DNA of 58,788 bases from an uncultured Bacteroidales bacterium (lineage in GTDB: Bacteria; Bacteroidota; Bacteroidia; Bacteroidales; Bacteroidaceae). The stretch is from positions 1-58,788 of the forward strand of contig CACYMI010000025.1 in assembly GCA_902775385.1 (NCBI GenBank), given 5' to 3'. The notes under the pieces were generated by a model, which saw nothing but the letters and a program-made list of their open reading frames with translations, searched no databases and was not told where the DNA came from. The position numbers were made by a program, and so were the translations under genes. Positions 46,713-56,600 of this stretch are shown here, one piece after another (position 1 is the first letter of the stretch; each line of letters begins with the position of its first letter).

Positions 46713-47612
46713 ATGGAAAAGATTCGCGTAGCAGTAATAGGTTACGGTAACATTGGCCGCTATACCGTTCAGGCATTGCAGGCCGCTCCGGATATGGAGA
46801 TTGCCGGTGTAGTGCGTAGGGCCGGTGCAGAGAACAAACCTGCGGAACTGGCTGACTATAAGGTGGTAAAGGATATTGAGGAACTGGGCAAGGTAGATGT
46901 AGCCATCCTGTCAACTCCCACCCGCAGCGTAGAGGAATACGCCCTCAAGTGTCTGGCTAAGGGTATCAATACAGTTGACAGTTTTGATATTCACGGCCTC
47001 ATCTGCGACCTTCGCCGCAGCCTGGACGCCGCAGCCAAGAAGACAGGTGCCGTCAGCATCATCAGTGCCGGATGGGATCCGGGTTCTGACAGCATCGTCC
47101 GTACCCTGATGCAGAGTCTTGCCCCCAAGGGAATCACCTACACCAACTTCGGCCCCGGCCGAAGCATGGGCCACAGCGTATGTGTCCGCAGCAAGGAAGG
47201 CGTAAAGGACGCCCTCAGCATGACCATCCCCGTAGGCGAAGGCATACACCGCCGTATGGTATATGTCGAGCTGGAGGAAGGTGCCAGCCTAGAGGCTGTA
47301 ACAGCAGCCGTTAAGGCCGACCCCTATTTCGCCAGTGACGAGACCCACGTCTTCCAGGTAGATAGTGTTGATGAGCTGAATGACGTAGGCCACGGCGTAA
47401 ACCTGGTCCGTAAGGGTGTAAGCGGTCAGACACATAACCAGCTCTTCGAGTTCAATATGAAGATTAACAACCCCGCTCTTACCGCGCAGGTACTGGTAAA
47501 TGCCGCCCGTGCTACACTCAGGCAGCAGCCAGGCGCCTACACCATGATCGAGATTCCCGTAATTGACTATTTGCCAGGCAATCGCGAGGACATCATCCGT
47601 CATCTTGTATAA
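46713..47612 (+). CDS. ddh: meso-Diaminopimelate D-dehydrogenase
   Basis: A 299-aa NADP-dependent enzyme that makes meso-diaminopimelate from tetrahydrodipicolinate and ammonia in one step, for lysine and peptidoglycan. Rossmann motif IRVAVIGYGNIGRYTVQAL, then ILSTPTRSVEEYALKCLAKG, SAGWDPGSDSIVRTLMQ and FGPGRSMGHSV, and the C-terminal substrate-binding INNPALTAQVLVNAARA. Start ATG 46713 is chosen over an upstream ATG (46668) that overlaps the promoter. It has its own promoter and a strong terminator, so it is monocistronic. Confidence 0.95.
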   Translation: MEKIRVAVIGYGNIGRYTVQALQAAPDMEIAGVVRRAGAENKPAELADYKVVKDIEELGKVDVAILSTPTRSVEEYALKCLAKGINTVDSFDIHGLICDLRRSLDAAAKKTGAVSIISAGWDPGSDSIVRTLMQSLAPKGITYTNFGPGRSMGHSVCVRSKEGVKDALSMTIPVGEGIHRRMVYVELEEGASLEAVTAAVKADPYFASDETHVFQVDSVDELNDVGHGVNLVRKGVSGQTHNQLFEFNMKINNPALTAQVLVNAARATLRQQPGAYTMIEIPVIDYLPGNREDIIRHLV

Positions 47613-47642
47613 GAAATCCCCTTATATTATATATAAGGTAGG

Positions 47643-47681
47643 CTACGTGGAGCTTTTCAGGCTCCACGTAGTCTTTTTTTT
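47643..47681 (+). terminator. Strong intrinsic terminator after ddh
   Basis: Perfect 11-bp stem CTACGTGGAGC/GCTCCACGTAG, 7-nt loop, followed by TCTTTTTTTT. Confidence 0.93.
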
Positions 47682-47828
47682 GCGTTTCCCCGTCTCTTTT
47701 TTTGCAATGATTAACCATTTGTGTATTTTCTTGAAAGATATAGCCGCTATTTGGAAAAATAATTGCTAATTTTACACCGAAGAATACATACTGACAACAT
47801 AATAACGTTAATCTTAAATCGTCAATCA

Positions 47829-50800
47829 ATGAAAAAGAAGCTACTTAACGTATGCTTGATGGCCATACTAATGGCTATCAGCCTGTCTGTGTACGCACTC
47901 GACAAGGTCGGGAACGTGTACCAAATCGGCTCGGCAGAGGACTACTTTGCCTTTGTCCAATTAGTGAATGCCGGAGAAAGGGATGCCAACGCCATCCTGA
48001 CGGCCGACATTGACCTTGGCACCAACAACACTAAGATGGGCCTGAATAACCAAGGTTATCGGGGCGTGTTTGACGGAGCCGGTCATACCATAACCGTCGA
48101 TTTCTCCGAAGGAACCGTGTACAACGAGGGCCCCGCACTCTTCCACTCCGTAGATCAGCGCGCCATCATCAAGCGGCTAAGGGTACAGGGAACCCTCAGA
48201 GCCTCCCAGTACAAGCACACCGCCGCCTTCGCCAACTACTGCTCAGGTATCATCCGCGACTGTATTGCCGATGTGCATGTCATCGCGGACTTCCCTGCCA
48301 CAGCCGATGCCAGTATCGGCGGTATCGCAGGCCAGTTAAGTAAGGTTGCCCTGATAGAGAACTGCCTCTCCAAGATTAAGATAACCGGTTCCACCACCCA
48401 TAAGTGTGCCGGCCTGGCAGCCTGGGTAGATGCCAAATACACCAATATCGCCAACTGTCTGGTCATCAATGACGATGCCAGCGACTTTGACTGGTCCGAC
48501 GGCAAGAGCGCCGGTCTGGCCCGTGACGGCGACAACCTGCTGGGAACCCTGGACCTGGAGACCTATAATGCCGACAGCTACAGGAACCGTCCCATGGGCG
48601 CCAGCGCCAACAACTACGTCACCAATGACTGGGGCAAGCTCGGCAAGGCAGCCACCGTCATCTCCAATGCCGACCTCTCCAGCGGAAAAGTCTGCTACCT
48701 GCTGAATACCGACCAGAGCCAGATCCGCTGGGTACAGCGCGTAGGCACTGACCCCTATCCCGTTCCCGCCGCCTTCGGCACAGGCCGCGTTTACTGTTCC
48801 GTCCCCACCAACTGCTGCGGTGTAGCAGAGGGCGGCGCCGTATATTCCAACAGCGGCAATGACAATGCCGCAAAGCATACCTATGACAAGTACGGCGTAT
48901 GCACCACCTGCGGCCAGTTCAACTGGAATAGCTTTGACTTCGATAACCCCGAGAGGTTCGATGTTGAGGACCACACCGTCCTCCTCAGCCGTGGCGAAGA
49001 CCTCTTCCTGGCCGAAGGATGGAACCGTCTGCAGAACGGCTTCAAGTTCAACATGAAGATGCGTAACGACATCACCTGCATCTCAGAGCCCGGCCAGCTC
49101 ATCTTCAACAACGGCGACTGGATCGAGTGCTCCCTCAACGGAGGCGGACACACCCTTACCATCGAAATGGTGGATCTCGACGTAGCCAACACAGCGCTTT
49201 TCCCCCTATCCTACGCCTATACCAAGAACTTTGTGGTAGAGAACATCATGCTGCGTGGTAAGATTCACAGCAATTTCACCGGCAAATCCATAGCAGGTGC
49301 CATCACCAGCCGCGAGTACGGCTCCGGCAGCAACAAAATGATCTTCCGCAATGTATTCTCTGACGTTGAAATCAGCTTAGGCGGAACCGGTGACAAGACA
49401 TCAGGCGGTCTGGTAGGCCAGGTGGACCGTACCACCGACTTTGAGAACTGTATCTGCGCCAGTGAAATACTCGTTCCCGAAGGCTGCGACGGTATCGGCG
49501 GTTTTGCCGGCTGGTCCATTGCAAACGGCTCAACCCTTACCAATTGTGCCTTTGTGGGCTCCATCAGCAATTACGGCAACCTTTCCACAGCCCTGGTACG
49601 CAACTACAGCACCCAGAAATATAATAATGTATATAGCATCGCCAACTACGGCGATGAAGGCGAGGCACCCAAATACACGCTGCTGGAGGATGCCGATGCC
49701 GTAGGCAGCGGTGAGCTGGCTTACCTGCTGAACGGCAAACAGAGCGGTGTTGAGCGCTTCTATCAGCTGCTCGGCACAGACGCCGCTCCCGTACCTGTTA
49801 AGAAGGAAGGCGCGCTCGTCTATGCCTCAGCCGGACAGTACCGGTGCGACGGAACCCCCATCGGTGACGGCGTAACCTATACCAATAGCCCCTCTTCCGG
49901 AACCGTCATACCTCCCCATCAGTTCCAGGACGGCTGGTGCAGCGTCTGCGGAACCATGGACGAGGACTACCTGACCCCCGTTGACGGCTGGCTCGAAGTC
50001 AGTAACGGCGGCGGACTCGCCTGGTGGAGCGCCTATGCGGCAAAGCACCCCGACATCAATGTACGCCTCACAGACGATATCGATATGGACGGCTATATGC
50101 AGTATTTCGTCCCCGCCCAGAATTACACCGGCGAGTTCAACGGCCAGAACCACACCATCAGCAACTTCGTCTATGAAAGCAATGATAACTACCAGGGTTT
50201 GATCGGAAGCATCTGCGACGGAGCCGTAATCCGCAACTTCATCCTCGACGAGACCTGCTCCATCAAGGGCAACGCCTTCGTAGGCATTGTCGGCGGAACC
50301 ATGGGAAGCGGAAACATCACCATCTCCGGTGTCGGTAATGAGGGCGACGTCATCAGCGTCAACCAGAATGCCGCCGGTCTTGTCGGAGTGAACAATGCCG
50401 GAGCCATGACCATGCACATCACCAACTGCTATGTATCCGGCCAGATACTCGGCGGTCGCGAGTCAGGAGCCATCTGCGGCTATTCCAGCCCCGAATCAGA
50501 GGTGGTCAACTGCTGGAGCACAGCCTCCATGCCGCAGTCAGCCATCTACCGCTCTGACTCCTTCACCCGCGGAACAGCTAAAGTCATCAACTGCTACGAA
50601 GCCGACATCGAAGGCGTTGACCCGCAGAAGCAGCAGCATATCAGTCCAATGGATGAGAAACTCAGGGTAACCCCCCTCTCTCCCGAGGAACTTGCCAGCG
50701 GAGCCCTCACCTGGAAACTCAATGGCAGTCAGTTCCGTAATCCCGCATGGTACCAGACCCTCACAGAGGATCCCCGTCCCACATTCGATACCACCCGCGG

Positions 50801-53432
50801 CATCGTGCTGTACGAGGCAGAACAGTACATGAACGTCACGGATGACGCCCTGCCGGAAATCGTATCCGTCATCACCGACTACTACAGTGATAAGACGGAA
50901 GACTACGTAGCCTATACCGGTGCCGTCGAAGCCATGCGGGAACGCATAGGCTCACTCACCGGGGCAGAGACCGTCAGCGCCCTGGCGGACGCCCTGGATT
51001 CCCTGTATGCCTGCAAGGCAGTTGTAGAGGCCAGTGCCCAGGTTTACGGGAAGTACCGGACATCCTGCGAGGACAAGAAAGCCTACCTGCAGGAACATGA
51101 CGACTTCAGCGGCCCCGGCCGTCTGGCCCTGGAGGACTATCTGACAAATGACTATGTACAGATTATCGAGAATCACGAACTTCCCGACTCCCTCGTCGAG
51201 AAGGAAACAGCACACGTAGAGGAACTCTTTGCCAGCGCCATCAGGATGGGATACATAGCAGGCGCAGAGGTCACCAGCCTGTTCGAGAACACCGATTTTC
51301 ATGAGGACGTACGTACCGGCTGGACCTCCTCCATCAACAAGTACGCCACCTCACGGGCCAGCGTAACCGTCAAGGACAAGCCCTACTATGCCTGCGAGGC
51401 ATGGAATGCCAAGTTCGACATGCACCAGACCGTCAAGGGCCTGAAGCCCGGTTACTACCTGGTAGGCGTGCAGGGAGCCTTCCGCCCCGGCAACGACCGC
51501 TACAGTTACAACTACGCCGCCCAGGTATATGCCAATGACAACGTCAACTACCTGCAGGCCGTCATCGAGGACTATGTAAGCGCCTCCGACGCCGTCAACG
51601 GCGAGAACGTCTATCTCGAACAGACAGGCGGCGGCAGCACCAAATATGACTGGCCCGTCTATGACGACGGCTTCTCCACTGACGGAGACGAAGGACTCCT
51701 GGGCTACGTCGTTCAGGGAACATCCGGAATGGCCGTTGCCGGATATGCCGGCCGCTACCGGAACTACATCATCGCCAAGAGCCAGGGCGACAGCCTCACC
51801 ATCGGCATCAACAACCCCGGCTCCGGCTACGGCAGCGACTGGACCGGCTTCTCCTCCTTCAGCATCGTCTATGCCGGTGAAGGAAATGAGGCCGAGAAGT
51901 ATGTTGACATCGCACTGGAGAGCATGGTAGCCCGTGCCACCGCCATCCTGGAGAAATACAGAAGCGAGGACTTCGTCAGCGGAATGTCCTCTGAGGCCCA
52001 GGCCCCCAACTACCCCGTAGCACTCAGGGATGCGCTCGAAGCAGCCGTCGCCGCAGCCGATGCCGCCAAAGGCACGGAAGCCAAGATGCAGGTCGTAGAG
52101 AACCTCAGCCAGCTGTTCCGGGAATTCTACGAAGCCCGTCAGGCCTACCTGGGCTTCCTGAACGCCACCAGGAAGATTGAAATCATCGAAGGCTGCAACC
52201 TTCCCCTGGTAGAGAAGAATCCAGAGACCGGCGAGTGGGAAGATACCGGCGAGTACGTCTTCAGCGACGCGGAGCTGGATGACATCTTCGGCTTAGTCGA
52301 TGAAATGGGCGATGCCTATATCAAGGGCAGCTACACCACCGAGGAGGCCAAGAACGCCGCCGCCCTCAACTTCCCCGTGCTCACAGACATCGTACCGCCC
52401 GTTGACCAGGAAGGCTACCTCCTTATCTCCACCCCGAGGCAGTTTGTCACCTACCGCGCCCTCGCCATGGAATACGACCCCGCCATCAAGGCCAGGCTCA
52501 TGAATGACATAGACATGACAGGTATCGGTATGCAGCCCTTCGGCAACTATACCGTCGGCACGAACGACCAGGGTATCAACTACAAGGGAACCCTCGATGG
52601 TCAGGGCCATGCGCTGGAGAACGTCTGCATCAGGTTCCTGGGCGGACGCGGCTGCGCCCTCTTCTATGAACTGGAGAATGCCACCATCAAGAACCTGAGG
52701 CTCACCGGCGAATATTACGCCGACATGCAGCGAATGGGCGGCCTTACCCGCTACACATCCGGAGCCACTACCATCCAGAACTGCGAGATTGCCGTAACCC
52801 TGTACAACTCCATCACCGCAGATGCCACCTCCGGCGGTATCACCGGCTGCAGCCGTGGCGGCGGCCCGGTCAATATCAAGGACTGTATCGTCAACTGTAC
52901 CGTCATCGCCCCGAATGCCAACTGCTTCGGCGGTGTCTGCGGCTGGCGCGACGGAACCCTCAACCTCACCAATGTGCTGATTCTCTCACAGTACCAGACA
53001 ACTGCCGAACCCTCATCCTATCCCGGCGACGTGATAGCACGTAACGGCTGTAATATAAATAATGTATATTATGCCGAGCGCAGTCTTGTTCCCGGCGCCT
53101 CCAGCCGTGGTGAGAAGGTAACAGACAAGCAGCTTTCCAGCGGCGAAGTCTGCTACAGCCTCAACAACGGCCGCGAGGGCAGCGAAGCCGTCTGGTTCCA
53201 GACCTTAGGCCAGGACGCCAATCCCGTCTTGGACAATACGCACATGGCGGTACTTTACGACGTCCAGAACGGCTATCACAACCCGGCTGACGATCCCGAT
53301 GCCATCGTAAGACCCGCCGGCAACGCTTCCGGCCCCGTTCGCGGAACCATGTACAATGTTGCAGGACAGCGCGTTAGCAAGGCTCAGCCAGGCATCTATA
53401 TCGTAGATGGAAAAAAGCTTCTGGTCAAATAA
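47829..53432 (+). CDS. Giant GLUG/beta-helix surface protein (paralog 1)
   Basis: A 1867-aa secreted protein. Start ATG 47829 begins the signal peptide (MKKKLLNVCLMAILMAISLS). Three stretches of GLUG-type repeats forming a right-handed beta-helix (GGIAGQLSKVALIENC, GGLVGQVDRTTDFENC, DGQGHALENV) cover about residues 40-330, 380-960 and 1550-1760. Two Cys2 motifs of the form H-x5-6-G-x-C-x-x-C-G lie at about 350-362 and 697-709. A helical hairpin at about 1000-1150, a jelly-roll module (about 1170-1350, KPGYYLVGVQGAFRPGN) and a second helical part follow. The C-terminus is GQRVSKAQPGIYIVDGKKLL, also seen at 25779. Probably displayed on the cell surface; ligand unknown. Strongly C-rich at third codon positions in the middle. 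Confidence 0.85.
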   Translation: MKKKLLNVCLMAILMAISLSVYALDKVGNVYQIGSAEDYFAFVQLVNAGERDANAILTADIDLGTNNTKMGLNNQGYRGVFDGAGHTITVDFSEGTVYNEGPALFHSVDQRAIIKRLRVQGTLRASQYKHTAAFANYCSGIIRDCIADVHVIADFPATADASIGGIAGQLSKVALIENCLSKIKITGSTTHKCAGLAAWVDAKYTNIANCLVINDDASDFDWSDGKSAGLARDGDNLLGTLDLETYNADSYRNRPMGASANNYVTNDWGKLGKAATVISNADLSSGKVCYLLNTDQSQIRWVQRVGTDPYPVPAAFGTGRVYCSVPTNCCGVAEGGAVYSNSGNDNAAKHTYDKYGVCTTCGQFNWNSFDFDNPERFDVEDHTVLLSRGEDLFLAEGWNRLQNGFKFNMKMRNDITCISEPGQLIFNNGDWIECSLNGGGHTLTIEMVDLDVANTALFPLSYAYTKNFVVENIMLRGKIHSNFTGKSIAGAITSREYGSGSNKMIFRNVFSDVEISLGGTGDKTSGGLVGQVDRTTDFENCICASEILVPEGCDGIGGFAGWSIANGSTLTNCAFVGSISNYGNLSTALVRNYSTQKYNNVYSIANYGDEGEAPKYTLLEDADAVGSGELAYLLNGKQSGVERFYQLLGTDAAPVPVKKEGALVYASAGQYRCDGTPIGDGVTYTNSPSSGTVIPPHQFQDGWCSVCGTMDEDYLTPVDGWLEVSNGGGLAWWSAYAAKHPDINVRLTDDIDMDGYMQYFVPAQNYTGEFNGQNHTISNFVYESNDNYQGLIGSICDGAVIRNFILDETCSIKGNAFVGIVGGTMGSGNITISGVGNEGDVISVNQNAAGLVGVNNAGAMTMHITNCYVSGQILGGRESGAICGYSSPESEVVNCWSTASMPQSAIYRSDSFTRGTAKVINCYEADIEGVDPQKQQHISPMDEKLRVTPLSPEELASGALTWKLNGSQFRNPAWYQTLTEDPRPTFDTTRGIVLYEAEQYMNVTDDALPEIVSVITDYYSDKTEDYVAYTGAVEAMRERIGSLTGAETVSALADALDSLYACKAVVEASAQVYGKYRTSCEDKKAYLQEHDDFSGPGRLALEDYLTNDYVQIIENHELPDSLVEKETAHVEELFASAIRMGYIAGAEVTSLFENTDFHEDVRTGWTSSINKYATSRASVTVKDKPYYACEAWNAKFDMHQTVKGLKPGYYLVGVQGAFRPGNDRYSYNYAAQVYANDNVNYLQAVIEDYVSASDAVNGENVYLEQTGGGSTKYDWPVYDDGFSTDGDEGLLGYVVQGTSGMAVAGYAGRYRNYIIAKSQGDSLTIGINNPGSGYGSDWTGFSSFSIVYAGEGNEAEKYVDIALESMVARATAILEKYRSEDFVSGMSSEAQAPNYPVALRDALEAAVAAADAAKGTEAKMQVVENLSQLFREFYEARQAYLGFLNATRKIEIIEGCNLPLVEKNPETGEWEDTGEYVFSDAELDDIFGLVDEMGDAYIKGSYTTEEAKNAAALNFPVLTDIVPPVDQEGYLLISTPRQFVTYRALAMEYDPAIKARLMNDIDMTGIGMQPFGNYTVGTNDQGINYKGTLDGQGHALENVCIRFLGGRGCALFYELENATIKNLRLTGEYYADMQRMGGLTRYTSGATTIQNCEIAVTLYNSITADATSGGITGCSRGGGPVNIKDCIVNCTVIAPNANCFGGVCGWRDGTLNLTNVLILSQYQTTAEPSSYPGDVIARNGCNINNVYYAERSLVPGASSRGEKVTDKQLSSGEVCYSLNNGREGSEAVWFQTLGQDANPVLDNTHMAVLYDVQNGYHNPADDPDAIVRPAGNASGPVRGTMYNVAGQRVSKAQPGIYIVDGKKLLVK

Positions 53433-53452
53433 CCCGATTATACCCGTAAAAT

Positions 53453-53485
53453 AAAGAGGAAGGCAGCCGCTTTCCTCTTTTTTTA
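53453..53485 (+). terminator. Intrinsic terminator
   Basis: 9-bp perfect stem AAAGAGGAA/TTCCTCTTT (53453-53461, 53472-53480) with 10-nt loop and a TTTTTTT run. It separates the two giant paralogs, so they are separate transcription units. Confidence 0.85.
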
Positions 53486-53546
53486 TCCTTTTTGCAAGCT
53501 CCGCTTTGCGAAAATTGTCACGTTTTTGAAAATAATCCCCAAAAAA

Positions 53547-53577
53547 TTTGAGCCAAAGCCAAGATTCCTTATCTTTG
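53547..53577 (+). promoter_or_regulatory. Promoter of the second giant surface protein
   Basis: TTTG (53547-53550), 19-nt spacer, TATCTTTG (53570-53577): full consensus. Predicted 5' leader of about 78 nt, A/T-rich. Confidence 0.8.
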
Positions 53578-53661
53578 TATGCCTAAAAAACCGATTTAAC
53601 AAATTTTTTAACTCAATTAATATTATTAACTTAATTTATTAACTAATTAACATTTCATTCA

Positions 53662-56600
53662 ATGAGTAAAAAGCTACTTTACCTATGTTTGATGACCATC
53701 ATGATGGTTTTCAGCATGTCTGCTTATGCGCTCGACAAAGTTGACGGCGTGTATCAGATTGAAACGGCAAGTGACTTCAAGGCATTTGCCGAACTTGTGA
53801 ATGGAGGTGATACCTATGCCTGCGCTGAGCTTATAGCCGACATCGACTTAGGTACCGACGGAACCATGATCGGATCGGATACCAATCGTTTCCGCGGTCA
53901 GTTCGACGGTAAGGGTCACACCATCACGGTAAACTTTTTCCCAAAGGCAGACGGACAGGCCCTGTTCCGTAACATCGAGGGAAATGCCCTGGTCCAGAAC
54001 CTGAAGGTACAGGGAAAAATCACCACAGGCAAGAAGCAGGCTGCCGGTATTGCCGCCTGGGGCCGTGGTACCATCCGCAACTGCTGGGTGGACCTTACGG
54101 TTGTAAGCAGCGTGGCCGGTGACGGTACACATGCCGGTATCGTTGCGGTTGCCAGCGAGGGTCTGGTACTGGAGAACTGTCTTTCCCAGATTACCATTAA
54201 CGGTAAGGCCACAGAGAACTGTGGCGGTATCGTAGGTTGGGCAGACGGCAATCTCACCGCATCCAACTGTCTGGTTATCAACAATGGCGACCTCAAGCTG
54301 CCTTCAGACTGCGGTACTATCAGCCGTAATTCCAGCAAGCTGACCAACGTTAATCTTACCCAGTACAACGGCGGTAATGGTGACGGTTATAACTGGCGTC
54401 CCCGTGGTGCCAACTACAACAACTACGCCACCACCGCATGGGGTAACACATCCATGGCCACCATTATTAATGAGAACGACCTGGCCAGCGGTAAGATCTG
54501 CTATCAGCTGAACAATGACCAGAGTACTATAGCCTGGGTTCAGGATCTGGGAAATGACCAGTTCCCCGTACCCGCCGTCTTCAGTGCCAGCAAGAAGCAG
54601 GTTTACGCCTCCGGCGCTACCGGATGTGACGGTAAGGGTACCGATCTTACCTACAGCAACACAGGTACAGTACAGGCCACAGCCCATACAACCGACAAGT
54701 TCGGTATCTGTACCACTTGCGGTCACATGGAGCTGGAGAAGCTTCCCCGTGACAAGGCCGACAACAGCTATATCGCCAAGACAGCCGCCGACCTCGACTG
54801 GCTGGAGGGCCGTAACCGTGTAAACAACGGCGGCTGGTTCAACATCAGTCTGGGTGACGACATCGAATACACAGCCGTTTCCGGCCAGCTGATCTTCAAC
54901 AATGACAACTGGTTCGGCGGCACCCTGGAGGGTAACGGCCACGCCCTGACCATCGAGTTCACCGAGGCTCCCTCACGAGCATCCATATTCCCGCAGTTCC
55001 GCGGTAGCATCCAGAACCTCATTGTTCACGGCAGCATTTCTACCGGAGCACAGTACGCAGGTTCCCTTGTCGGTGATACACATAATGACAATATGGTTAT
55101 CCGCAACGTCTTCTCTGACGTGGATATCTACGCATCCCATGCCGGAGACAACACTACCGGTGGTCTGATTGGTGTAGCCGACTCCAAGGTTACTATAGAG
55201 AACGCTGTTTATGCCGGTAATGTCATCGGTGTGGAAGGCGGAAATACAGAGTGTCTTGCCGGTATCTGCGGATGGGCATCCGGTCAGGTTTATCTTACCA
55301 ACTGTGCCTTCCTCGGTACACTTCAGAATGAGTTAGGTGACTCCAAGACCCTTTCCCGTAATCCCGGCAACATTACCTGCAGCAATGTTTTCATCGCCAA
55401 TTCCTATGGTTATGAGGATGAGGTAAAGGCTACCCTTGTCGAGGATCCTGATGATATCGCAAACGGTGCCCTCGCATACGCCCTGAACGGAAATCAGGGA
55501 GGCGTAGACCGCTTCTATCAGAAGATTGGCGAGGATGACTATCCCATGCCTATCAAGAAGGAGGGCGCACTTGTATATGTAACCGCATCTGAATACCGTT
55601 GTGACGGCCAGCCCATAGGTGAAGCCAAATATAGCAACACCCCCGCTTCCGATGTCGTTCTGCCTGATCATCAGTATGTGGAGGGCTTCTGCACCGTCTG
55701 TGAAGGTTTGCAGGAAGACTATATGACACCCGTTGACGGCTGGTTCGAGATCAGCAGCGGTGACCAGCTTGTATGGTGGACCAACTATGCCGCCAAGCAT
55801 CTGGATGCCAACGCCCGTCTGACAGACGACATTGATATGGACGGCTATTGCGACCGCTGGGCCAATGTAGGTACCGAGGGTGCGCCATTCTATGGCAACT
55901 TCGATGGCCAGTTCCATACCATCAGCAACCTGATTATTGATCATCATACTGATAACGGTGTAGGTCTTATTGCCGTTATGAACAGTTTGCCTTCCAAGGG
56001 CTTTGGCGGTCTCAGTGATGAGGAGGCCCGCAATGCAGAAGGTGTATATATTAAGAATGTAACGCTCGACGAGAGCTGCTCACTCCTCGGCCGCGGTTAT
56101 GTAGCCTTGGTAGGTATGACTGCTCCCTGGGCAGGTCATGTCAATATCAAAGGCGTCATGATGTGCGGTGACGTAACTGCTGACGGAGGTCCCAATGCAG
56201 CCGGAGTATTCGGTTGTGTGATGGGCTCAGCCTGCCACGTAACCATCGACAACTGCGGTATGGTCGGTGACGTTTACGGTCCTAAGGAGAACGGCTCATT
56301 CTCTGGCTGGTTAGGTGACTGGGCCGAGGTAACCAACTGCTTCGCCGTAGGTTCTGTTGAAGGTACTGAGAGTGACGCACGCTACTTTGCCCGCTACGGC
56401 AACAGCCGTGTTAACGACAATATCAAGAACTGCTACGCCCGCTTCGGTACTCAGGAACATGTAGGTATCGTCAGCCAGGCCGACTTCGAGAGCGGTGCCC
56501 TTGCATGGAAGGCCAACGGCAACCAGTTCCGTACCGGTTACTGGTATCAGACCATCGGCGACGACGCATATCCCTTTGCCGATCCCTCTCACGGTACCGT

